Source: Malachius bipustulatus
Taxonomy: Eukaryota > Arthropoda > Insecta > Coleoptera > Melyridae
Direction of reading: 5' to 3'
Length of the DNA: 64,000 bases
NCBI GenBank assembly: GCA_910589415.1
Contig: OU342636.1
Location: 42,113,735 to 42,177,734 of the forward strand
Below, piece after piece: positions 10,499 to 20,925 of this stretch (positions are counted from its first letter, which is position 1; the number at the start of each line of letters is the position of its first letter). The translations under genes and the position numbers were made by a program. Under the pieces are notes generated by a model, which worked only from the letters and a program-made list of their open reading frames with translations, was not told the origin of the DNA and made no database searches.

Positions 10499-11663
10499 TG
10501 TGGGCCTTTCAAGATTAAAAGCTGCGACCTGTGGCAAATGGAAGCTTATGTCATTAATATAGCCCAAAAAAATTCGTCCAGTAATCGTCCTGTGCAAAAG
10601 GGCGCTATCCAAAATTTTCGAGTTTTTTCTATAAATCGATAGTATAGAACTGATACAAATTTTTGGTATTTTTTCCACGCAATATTTTGTAGCCGTTTGC
10701 CTGTAAAAAAATGAAAACCGATCTTGAAAAGCGTTGGCTCTTATGGAGCCAGGCGGTCTTCAAGAAGCGATATCTCCGTTCGAAGTGGCTGAAAAATTAA
10801 TTCAATTTTAATACTTCGGCTGTTTATCAACGATTATCTCAAAAGCGGCAACTCTGATCGAAAAATGATCTTATAAATAATTGTTGCTCCACTATTTGTG
10901 ATTAATGTGGTCTTATTTTCATAATTTTACACCTAATAATTAATGAGAAAAGTTAATAATTGTAAAGCGATGCATAATCAAGACGCTCGAGTTCTCGCTC
11001 GAACTGTTGGCCAGCGCTCCAACTGCCGATCACCCTCTCTCACCCCGCACTTCCCCTTATCCTCGTAATACGCCAGGATAGGTGCATAATAAGCGCGGCA
11101 AGTAAACTTATTTGAAAATATTATGGCTCTGTTTAATATCCATGAAACGTTATTTCTTGTAAATAATAGGTAAATATACAGGATCAATTAAATTTATTCC
11201 AGGTGTTTTCTCACAATGAAGATAATTTTATATTATACATATCCATAAATACTATTTTCAGTAAAACAATGGAACAATCACTTCTAAATGCATGCAAAAT
11301 TGGGGAGGAAGCATTGATAAATTTTACTTGCGGAAAAAGAAATGAGAAGAAGTATACATTATAAGGAAATTTTCAAACATGAGCTAGCAACTAACATATC
11401 CCATGTCGCTTGTTGCAAATGGTATGTTTAGCTACACCCTCAAATAAAAGTGCTTTAGGAGAAATAATCGAAAGCTACAGTACAGAAGAGAGAAATAGTA
11501 CTTTTAACAGCAGTAGCGGTGAAAAAATTTGTCACATATTTGATGGCATGTCTGTAGTTCAGAAACTGCGTAAGCCATAAATTCAAGAACATTTGGCGAT
11601 TATTCCAAAATATTCGCAAAAATAATCTTCAAGCGTGACATAAAATCACAACGTATAGACCTC
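10499..11663 (+). repeat. Left 1165-bp inverted arm
   Basis: Reverse complement of 12712-13876 at essentially full identity. Near its inner end are remnants of the coding region that continues into the spacer (a start MEQSLLNACKIGEE near 11270 and a segment around 11600-11663), broken by stops. Confidence 0.9.
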
Positions 11664-12711
11664 TTTCTAGTATTCGATCATTATGAAAAATATTCAGTCA
11701 AAAATGCAACTCGAATGAAGAGAGGTGGCACAGATTCAATAAATAAGATAATCGATACTGGAATAAGCGTTCCATTGCCTCATCAGTGAAATCTGTTTAT
11801 CAATTCAACATTTAATAAAAAACAGTTGACCAATTTTCTGTCAAATGAGGCATTAAAACATTCAGCGAAAGAGAATATAGAGTTTGTAACAAGTGGTGGA
11901 TTCTCTGATGTTTACCAATATAAAAGTAATAATTTTTTCTTGGATGATGACCTGTTGATCTCAAATCAGGAGAAAGCAGATACAAGAATTTTACTGCACA
12001 TTCTGTCAGCAAAAAATGCTGGGTAACGATACTGATGTATTAGTATACTACTGGTACATTTCAGAGAACATTCAAGTCTTGAAATGTGGGTGAAGGTTGG
12101 GAAAAAATGCGGTGTTCGGTTCAGTCCCATACACAAAATCAATTTAGACCAACACGCCTGATTAAAAACCTCCCAGATTTACATGCACTGACAGGGTGCG
12201 ATACAACCAGTCAATTTGCAGGTTTTGGGAAAAAAAACTTGCTGGAAAACGTACTTAACTTATGAGATTATCTACTGGAAAATTTTGGAGGGACATGGAA
12301 CAAAATAATTTTCTCAAATGTTCACAATTTTGTCTTGAAACTTTATACGAAAAACGAAAATATAACCTCTATAAATCATCTGCGAGGTTTATTAGCTGCT
12401 TCTAAAACTTTAGATAAACTCCCCCCAACAGAAGACAGCCTTTATCAACATTGCCTTCGTACATTTATTATCAAATCTACATTTGGTTAAATACTCTGTG
12501 ACCTGTCCAGTACTTACCAGACTACACAGAATTCGCCGACAATCGAATCATTGTAGTCTTCCAAACATGAACAAGTTTTCCCAAAATGACATAATTTTAT
12601 ACATAATAATAATATCATAATGCTTTTTTCTAAGTGACTGTGCTTATATTTCAGATTGTACAGCAAGGTGGTGTGGTTGTAAAAAAAAAACAAATTGACT
12701 TGCATAGGAAG
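11664..12711 (+). pseudogene. Degenerate coding region of an unclassified transposon protein
   Basis: The spacer holds pieces of one protein in several frames. In order they are: a part with FDHYEKYSVKNATRMKRG (11670-11730), an open frame at 11826-12026 ending EKADTRILLHILSAKNAG, then after a frameshift NDTDVLVYYWYI, a PIHKIN-like piece, and LPDLHALTGCDTTSQFAGFG near 12170-12230. The order ADTRxxLH, then TDVLV, then HAxTGCDT is one I recognise from a protein family spread by mobile elements in insects, molluscs and cnidarians, whose biochemical role I cannot name. At least four stops or frameshifts make it inactive here. Confidence 0.55.
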
Positions 12712-13876
12712 GAGGTCTATACGTTGTGATTTTATGTCACGCTTGAAGATTATTTTTGCGAATATTTTGGAATAATCGCCAAATGTTCTTGAATTTATGG
12801 CTTACGCAGTTTCTGAACTACAGACATGCCATCAAATATGTGACAAATTTTTTCACCGCTACTGCTGTTAAAAGTACTATTTCTCTCTTCTGTACTGTAG
12901 CTTTCGATTATTTCTCCTAAAGCACTTTTACTTGAGGGTGTAGCTAAACATACCATTTGCAACAAGCGACATGGGATATGTTAGTTGCTAGCTCATGTTT
13001 GAAAATTTCCTTATAATGTATACTTCTTCTCATTTCTTTTTCCGCAAGTAAAATTTATCAATGCTTCCTCCCCAATTTTGCATGCATTTAGAAGTGATTG
13101 TTCCATTGTTTTACTGAAAATAGTATTTATGGATATGTATAATATAAAATTATCTTCATTGTGAGAAAACACCTGGAATAAATTTAATTGATCCTGTATA
13201 TTTACCTATTATTTACAAGAAATAACGTTTCATGGATATTAAACAGAGCCATAATATTTTCAAATAAGTTTACTTGCCGCGCTTATTATGCACCTATCCT
13301 GGCGTATTACGAGGATAAGGGGAAGTGCGGGGTGAGAGAGGGTGATCGGCAGTTGGAGCGCTGGCCAACAGTTCGAGCGAGAACTCGAGCGTCTTGATTA
13401 TGCATCGCTTTACAATTATTAACTTTTCTCATTAATTATTAGGTGTAAAATTATGAAAATAAGACCACATTAATCACAAATAGTGGAGCAACAATTATTT
13501 ATAAGATCATTTTTCGATCAGAGTTGCCGCTTTTGAGATAATCGTTGATAAACAGCCGAAGTATTAAAATTGAATTAATTTTTCAGCCACTTCGAACGGA
13601 GATATCGCTTCTTGAAGACCGCCTGGCTCCATAAGAGCCAACGCTTTTCAAGATCGGTTTTCATTTTTTTACAGGCAAACGGCTACAAAATATTGCGTGG
13701 AAAAAATACCAAAAATTTGTATCAGTTCTATACTATTGATTTATAGAAAAAACTCGAAAATTTTGGATAGCGCCCTTTTGCACAGGACGATTACTGGACG
13801 AATTTTTTTGGGCTATATTAATGACATAAGCTTCCATTTGCCACAGGTCGCAGCTTTTAATCTTGAAAGGCCCACA
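12712..13876 (-). repeat. Right 1165-bp inverted arm
   Basis: Mirror image of 10499-11663, exactly the same length. The outer match stops at a CCACA next to GGGTGACAC on this side, and at TGTGG next to GAAATG on the left side. Confidence 0.9.
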
Positions 13877-13989
13877 GGGTGACACGTTTCACCCTATTCT
13901 GCACTCTACTATAACTCACATGTTTCGATTCAATTAGGTACCGCGCTTGGATCGCTCCGCAATCCTGTGTTCGTTTGCGAACACCTTTA

Positions 13990-14031
13990 GTCGTCTGATA
14001 AGAGCTATCCATTTGATATTTAAAAAAAAAA
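13990..14031. mobile_element. Right fragment of the split palindromic MITE
   Basis: TAAGAGCTATCCATTTGATA matches the 27.13-kb part of the intact element and continues the alignment broken at 10388. Confidence 0.4.
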
Positions 14032-17000
14032 TCTGTATATAATAATGCTTACAATGCTTATAAGTTTACTTTGTACATTTATGCTTAGTGCTATACAAAT
14101 TGAGTTGCTTTTAAAACATTACTAGAGTATGAATGCTTACGGTGAAGTATAGCTCTGCTGTCTAGTTCATTATTTAGTTTTTCTTCAGTACCGACCTGTA
14201 ATAATGCTTACAATACTATTACCTACGCTTACTTTGTACATTTATGCTTAGCCTCTGCTTTCTAGTTCTTCATTTAGTTTTTCTTCAGTACCGACCTGCA
14301 ATAATGCTTACAATGCTTATACCTACGCTTACTTTGTACATTTATCATTAGCCTCTGCTTTCTAGTTCTTTATTTAGTTTTTCTTCAGTACCGACCTGTA
14401 ATAATGCTTACAATACTTATACCTACGCTTACTTTGTACATTTATGCTTAGCCTCTGCTTTCTAGTTCTTCATTTAGTTTTTCTTCAGTACCGACCTGCA
14501 ATAATGCTTACAATGCTTATACCTACGCTTACTTTGTACATTTATCATTAGCCTCTGCTTTCTAGTTCTTCATTTAGTTTTTCTTCAGTACCGACCTGCA
14601 ATAATGCTTACAATGCTTATACCTACGCTTACTTTGTACATTTATCATTAGCCTCTGATTTCTAGTTCTTTATTTAGTTTTTCTTCAGTACCGACCTGTA
14701 ATAATGCTTACAATACTTATACCTACGCTTACTTTGTACATTTATGCTTAGCCTCTGCTTTCTAGTTCTTTATTTAGTTTTTCTTCAGTACCGACCTGCA
14801 ATAATGCTTACAATGCTTATACGTTTACTTTGTACATTTATGCTTAGCCTCTGCCTTCTAGTTCTTCATTTAGTTTTTCTTCAGTACCGACCTGTAATAA
14901 TGCTTACAATACTTATACCTACGCTTACTTTGTACATTTATGCTTAGCCTCTGCTTTCTAGTTCTTCATTTAGTTTTTCTTCAGTACCGACCTGCAATAA
15001 TGCTTACAATGCTTATACCTACGCTTACTTTGTACATTTATCATTAGCCTCTGCTTTCTAGTTCTTCATTTAGTTTTTCTTCAGTACCGACCTGCAATAA
15101 TGCTTACAATGCTTATACCTACGCTTACTTTGTACATTTATCATTAGCCTCTGATTTCTAGTTCTTTATTTAGTTTTTCTTCAGTACCGACCTGTAATAA
15201 TGCTTACAATACTTATACCTACGCTTACTTTGTACATTTATCATTAGCCTCTGCTTTCTAGTTCTTTATTTAGTTTTTCTTCAGTACCGACCTGTAATAA
15301 TGCTTACAATGCTTATACGCTTACTTTGTACATTTATGCTTAGCCTCTGCTTTCTATTTCTTCATTTAGTTTTTCTTCAGTACCGACCTGCAATAATGCT
15401 TACAATGCTTATACCTACGCTTACTTTGTACATTTATCATTAGCCTCTGATTTCTAGTTCTTTATTTAGTTTTTCTTCAGTACCGACCTGCAATAATGCT
15501 TACAATACTTATACCTACGCTTACTTTGTACATTTATGCTTAGCCTCTGCTTTCTAGTTCTTTATTTAGTTTTTCTTCAGTACCGACCTGCAATAATGCT
15601 TACAATGCTTATACCTACGCTTACTTTGTACATTTATGCTTAGCCTCTGCTTTCTAGTTCTTCATTTAGTTTTTCTTCAGTACCGACCTGCAATAATGCT
15701 TACAATGCTTATACCTACGCTTACTTTGTACATTTATCATTAGCCTCTGATTTCTAGTTCTTTATTTAGTTTTTCTTCAGTACCGACCTGAATAATGCTT
15801 ACAATACTTATACCTACGCTTACTTTGTACATTTATGCTTAGCCTCTGCTTTCTAGTTCTTTATTTAGTTTTTCTTCAGTACCGACCTGCAATAATGCTT
15901 ACAATGCTTATACCTACGCTTACTTTGTACATTTATGCTTAGCCTCTGCTTTCTAGTTCTTTATTTAGTTTTTCTTCAGTACCGACCTGTAATAATGCTT
16001 ACAATACTTATACCTACGCTTACTTTGTACATTTATGCTTAGCCTCTGCTTTCTAGTTCTTTACTTAGTTTTTCTTCAGTACCGACCTGCAATAATGCTT
16101 ACAATGCTTATACCTACGCTTACTTTGTACATTTATGCTTCTAGTTCTTTATTTAGTTTTTCTTCAGTACCGACCTGCAATAATGCTTACAATGCTTATA
16201 CGTTTACTTTGTACATTTATGCTTAGCGTCTGCTTTCTAGTTCTTTATTTAGTTTTTCTTCAGTACCGACCTGCAATAATGCTTACAATGCTTATACGTT
16301 TACTTTGTACATTTATGCTTAGCCTCTGCTTTCTAGTTCTTTATTTAGTTTTTCTTCAGTACCGACCTGCAATAATGCTTACAATGCTTATACCTACGCT
16401 TACTTTGTACATTTATGCTTAGCCTCTGCTTTCTAGTTCTTTATTTAGTTTTTCTTCAGTACCGACCTGCAATAATGCTTACAATGCTTATACGTTTACT
16501 TTGTACATTTATGCTTAGCCTCTGCTTTCTAGTTCTTCATTTAGTTTTTCTTCAGTACCGACCTGCAATAATGCTTACAATGCTTATACCTACGCTTACT
16601 TTGTACATTTATCATTAGCCTCTGCTTTCTAATTCTTTATTTAGTTTTTCTTCAGTACCGACCTGCAATAATGCTTACAATGCTTATACCTACGCTTACT
16701 TTGTACATTTATGCTTAGCCTCTGCTTTCTAGTTCTTTATTTAGTTTTTCTTCAGTACCGACCTGTAATAATGCTTACAATACTTATACCTACGCTTACT
16801 TTGTACATTTATGCTTAGCCTCTGCTTTCTAGTTCTTTACTTAGTTTTTCTTCAGTACCGACCTGCAATAATGCTTACAATGCTTATACCTACGCTTACT
16901 TTGTACATTTAGCATTGGCCTCTGCTTTCTAGTTCTTTATTTAGTTTTTCTTCAGTACCGACCTGCAATAATGCTTACAATGCTTATACGCTTACTTTGT

Positions 17001-17475
17001 ACATTTATGCTTAGCCTCTGCTTTCTAGTTCTTCATTTAGTTTTTCTTCAGTACCGACCTGCAATAATGCTTACAATGCTTATAACTACGCTTACTTTGT
17101 ACATTTATCATTAGCCTCTGCTTTCTAGTTCTTTATTTAGTTTTTCTTCAGTACCGACCTGCAATAATGCTTACAATGCTTATACCTACGCTTACTTTGT
17201 ACATTTATGCTTAGCCTCTGCTTTCTAGTTCTTTATTTAGTTTTTCTTCAGTACCGACCTGCAATAATGCTTACAATGCTTATACCTACGCTTACTTTGT
17301 ACATTTATGCTTAGCCTCTGCTTTCTAGTTTTTTATTTAGTTTTTCTTCAGTACCGACCTGTAATAATGCTTACAATGCTTATACGTTTACTTTGTACAT
17401 TTATGCTTAGTGCTATTATACAAATTGAGTGTTTCTTTTTTTAACATTACTAGGTAGGATGAATGCTTACTTTGT
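14032..17475 (+). repeat. 100-bp satellite array, 33 monomers
   Basis: The motif CCGACCTG occurs 33 times from 14191 to 17354. Spacing is 100 bp for most units, 96 bp where a CCTA tetranucleotide is missing, 99 bp once and 88 bp once. Monomers contain TTTTTCTTCAGTACCGACCTG, AATAATGCTTACAATGCTTA and CTTACTTTGTACATTTATG. Two variant sites alternate (GCTTAGCC or CATTAGCC; CTGCTTTC or CTGATTTC). The array is bounded on both sides by the same non-monomer stretch, containing ATACAAATTGAG and AACATTACTAG. Apparent frames such as 16135-16422 are repeat artefacts. Confidence 0.95.
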
Positions 17476-17489
17476 ACCTACATTTCTGC

Positions 17490-18170
17490 TGATTACTAGT
17501 ACAAATTGTATTTGTAAATATCCGTTTGTTAATTTATCAGTATTCCTAAATTTAGGACCAGATTCGGATTTTACGGCCAAAATAAGAGAGTTCATAAAGC
17601 TTTTTACATATACATATAGGTGATTCTTATGACTTGAAATATTAAAACATATCGGAAAAGAATCACTCTGCGGGAAAATGTTTTTCACAAAAATGGTTTT
17701 GTTCATAGAAGGGACAATTCAATCGTATGAATTGAAAAACCACCCTGCATCCCTCACCTATTGCGATAGAGCGGGGGTGACTTTGAAATTTTAAATTACA
17801 ACCTCTGTTTTTTATTGCGAATTTGTATTCAGCGACAAAAAAAGCGTAAATTTATCAACACTTTTTTTTTTAGAAAATTTGAGTTTGTTAATTTCTCACA
17901 ATTTTGGAAAGTAAGCACTCCGAGGAAAAAGTTTTCTACAAAAGTGGTTTTGTTTGTGGGTGACATCGTCTGAACACAAAAACCGTCGTGCACCCCTCAT
18001 CCCTTGCGAGGAAGGAAGGTAACTTTAAATAACAACCTCATTTTTTTATTATTCGGATTCAGCGAAAATAGTGAGCAAAGATGTTTTAGAAAAATCTTAC
18101 GTGTTTTTTGTCGCTGAATACAAATTCGCAATAAAATAGAGATTGTCATTTAAAATTTCAAAGTTACTTA
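17490..18170. repeat. Diverged direct and inverted duplication
   Basis: Bases 17640-17850 and 17910-18075 are two diverged direct copies (shared: GTGGTTTTGTT, a CATCCCTCACC-like stretch, ATTCAGCGA). Bases 18100-18168 are an inverted copy of the end of the first (TTGTCGCTGAATACAAATTCGC). No reading frame is conserved across the copies. Confidence 0.6.
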
Positions 18171-20080
18171 AGAATTCGAAAACACTCATGGTATAAGTAT
18201 TAGATAAATTATGAGCTATTAAGGTTAATGAGTATCTGGTTGAAGCTATGATATGGATAAGTTGCGATAGCTCGACATGTAATAAGTCTTCCAAACACCG
18301 CTCAAGGTGGAAGTACGTGAGACACGTCATTTGAACTCCCTACTGAAGTAATCGATCTAATGCGACAAGTTGTCGTCGTCTGAAGGAGAACGATACAAGC
18401 AGTAGGTAGTTGAAGTTGTTAGAATTCTCCCACAGAGTTTCAACGCCACCAAACGCATACGTATACTTCACCGTGAAGTTCAAAATTGAAAAAAGTTTGT
18501 AGCCTGGGAAGTAGGTAGATAATTATTTCAGATTATTTCTCCTGGATAACTGTGTTTCTGTAAGGGAGAAACACAGTCTGTCTGTCTGGCTTCAGATAGT
18601 GTTGGGTTACATATAAGGATTATCGTTAAGCGCACGGGTATTCAAAGATATGACTTCAACCAAATAAAAAATAAAATCAACAGTGGTATTTTCGGTATAT
18701 GTACTATAGAAGGTGGAGAGCTCGGAGTTTCGATTCCGTTTGGAATTTATAAATCTAGACAAATCTGTGGTGACCTGTCTCATCGAGGTTGTCACCCTTC
18801 GGACTCTCGAACTGGAGACTGTTTACTTCCGAGACATTTAACTTCTAGGAGCAACAGGGTGTTTCTTAATGTGAAGGAAAGACAGTGGAAGATATTTAAT
18901 AATGGGATGATGTGAGACAGGAAATTGTAGGGGAACGAGGTGATATATTGTGAAGTCTGGTGCATAATCGAGATGTTGTAACATGTTATGAACATTTTAT
19001 GACAACCATATTTTTCCAATTTTCAATCCTAGGTTTTATCGATAAGTCATGGCCCTCGACCCATCGACTGGAAAATTATACCACTATTATAGATAGAGTG
19101 TAGATAGATAATAGGTAATACCAAATTATGGTATTTGAAGCATTCACCTTTTCGCAAGAAAACATTCCAATCTCTAGGGAAGATGATCTCCAATAAGTCA
19201 GTATCAGAGCACTCTATACTCGTCTCAAGATAAATTAGTTTTTCCTATAAGTCAATTTATTGGAAGTGATCCAGAGAGTTATTTTATCTGCAAATAAATT
19301 AAAGGAAACTCGGATCATTGAATAATGGAGAATCGGAACATGTATTTCAGGCCATTGCTGTTTGTGCTAAATGCATTACTAATATTGAATAAAAAGGACT
19401 AAAAGGAATATAGGTATACTTCCGTGTACGGTAAAACTGGGAGAGTTAATTTCATTTTGTAATAAATCTCACTTGTATTGACTACTGAACAAACTTTTAC
19501 AGCTTGGACGACTGTTAGGATGGTGAGCTTTCGCCGAAATCGCTTTTTCCTTATCTTCTTTTTATTCTATTCTAGAAACTTCCTTCGGCTTGCTTGAAAC
19601 ATGCGTGTATTGTGGTAACGATCTCGGGAGCGTCAACTGCGGAACTTTCACATGCTATTAGCAGCAACCAATACACTACCGTGAAACTTTGTCGGCACTA
19701 TAGAGCTAGAAAGTAGTTGTTATAGCGGGCTGGTAAAAAAAATAAACTTTCAGAGGTCTCTTTCTACCCAGTCTCGGAGTATATTTTCTGTCCTCGCCTG
19801 GTTAAAGCTACTTAAGTTCCTTGTTAATTGCTTAAATAATTTTTTTTTTATTCCCTGTTAAAATCGTGGTAGGTACCTTTAGTACAAAAAATATTTATTT
19901 TATACGATTCTTGAGTTGTTTTGACAATTAATCCGCATTCAGAATTTTTGTCGTGGTCTTGAGTTGATTCAGAGGCTTTTCAATAAATGAAGTGAGTGAA
20001 GTGGCACTTCAACTGTTTCTAAATAAAAATTGTTTTTTTGAAATTCAGCTTCGTTTTTTCTGCAAGCCAATTTAGTTCCA
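18171..20080. other. Intergenic; one unexplained open frame
   Basis: No recognised gene. A plus-strand frame without ATG is open from about 18549 to 18926 (about 125 codons, content unrecognised). An 11-bp perfect stem (ACTGTGTTTCT / AGAAACACAGT) lies at 18549-18577. Confidence 0.3.
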
Positions 20081-20084
20081 ATTT

Positions 20085-20925
20085 TTTTTTTTTGCAAAGT
20101 CCGGTCAGGACTTATTTTTTTCAATAACCGGCTTGTCCCAGATCTGGCCAGAACGATTTTTTTTGACAAGGTGCCGTTCAAAAAGGTCCTTTCTACTAGA
20201 TTTTTTTAAAGGTCATGTCAGCTCGAAAATTCGAGCGTCATCGAGCATTGTCAAACCGCACCTAAAAAATTTTTTCAAGTTCGCGGTTTGACAAAGTCCG
20301 GTCAGTGCGGATTTTTGTATTGCTTTTGGGAAGGTCCAGGTTGCCAAGGTCCCGTTAGTTCATTTTTTTCTCTTTTTGGTTGTCTGCTCGTTTTTTCAAG
20401 GTGCAGTTTGAAATCTTGTCAGTTCGAATTTTTGTTTAACGTGCGGTCAACTCGAACATTCGAGCTTTTTTCGAGCATTATTGTCAAACCACCCTAAATT
20501 TTTTTTTTTTTAATGGTTGGGTCTTGGGTCTAAAGGTTTGACAAGGTCCGGTCTGTGCTTTTTTTTTGTTGTTAGCAAGGTCTGATTTGACAAGGTTCGG
20601 TCAGCTCAAAAATTTGATTTTTTTTTCAAACCTTAAACATCGAGCAGACCGATTGCAAAAATCGAGCTCGTCAAACCAGATCTTGCACATAAAAAATTTT
20701 GAGTTGACCGGACCTTGCTAAAAAAAGCAAATCGCGCCAACTGTCAAACCGTAGCTTGTCAAATGTCAAATGACAAACTGGATCTTGAAAAAAAAATCTA
20801 GCTGATCCAATTTTCCAAAAATCAAATCTTTGAGCTGACCGGACTTTGTCAAACCGGATCTTGCAAATAAAAATGTTTGAGCTGATCGGTTTGTGCAAAC
20901 AAAATTCGAGCTGACGGGCCTTATC
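20085..20925. repeat. Degenerate repeat cluster arranged as a foldback
   Basis: Variants of TTTGACAAGGTCCGGTCAG followed by TCGAAAATT and a T run recur at irregular 40-90 bp spacing in plus orientation from about 20090 to 20620, and in minus orientation (GAGCTGACCGGACTTTGTCA) from about 20640 to 20925. The whole is a head-to-head pair of short tandem arrays. No protein is encoded consistently. Confidence 0.65.

Larger units (their letters stand above)
10388..13990. mobile_element. 3.6-kb element with giant inverted arms
   Basis: The core structure is two 1165-bp inverted arms (10499-11663 and 12712-13876) around a 1048-bp spacer. I found a single difference between the arms by eye (near 10633/13739). 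Short homology continues outside the arms (ATAGTAGAGTGC near 10455 and its complement near 13910, and a GCGGNACCTA-TTG motif near both outer edges), so the transposon ends are further out. It interrupts an older MITE copy. The arm sequence includes the 69-codon frame 10978-11187 (minus), repeated exactly at 13188-13397 (plus), which has no recognisable function. Confidence 0.65.

Noticed and set aside
14744..16618. Several plus-strand frames in the satellite encoding repeated FLVLYLVFLQYRP-like peptides
   Set aside because: They follow the monomer, are broken at each 100-bp unit (100 is not a multiple of three), and have no conserved start. They are artefacts of the repeat.
14032..17475. CRISPR-like regular array
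   Set aside because: Whole 100-bp units repeat without unique spacers, in a eukaryotic genome; it is a satellite.
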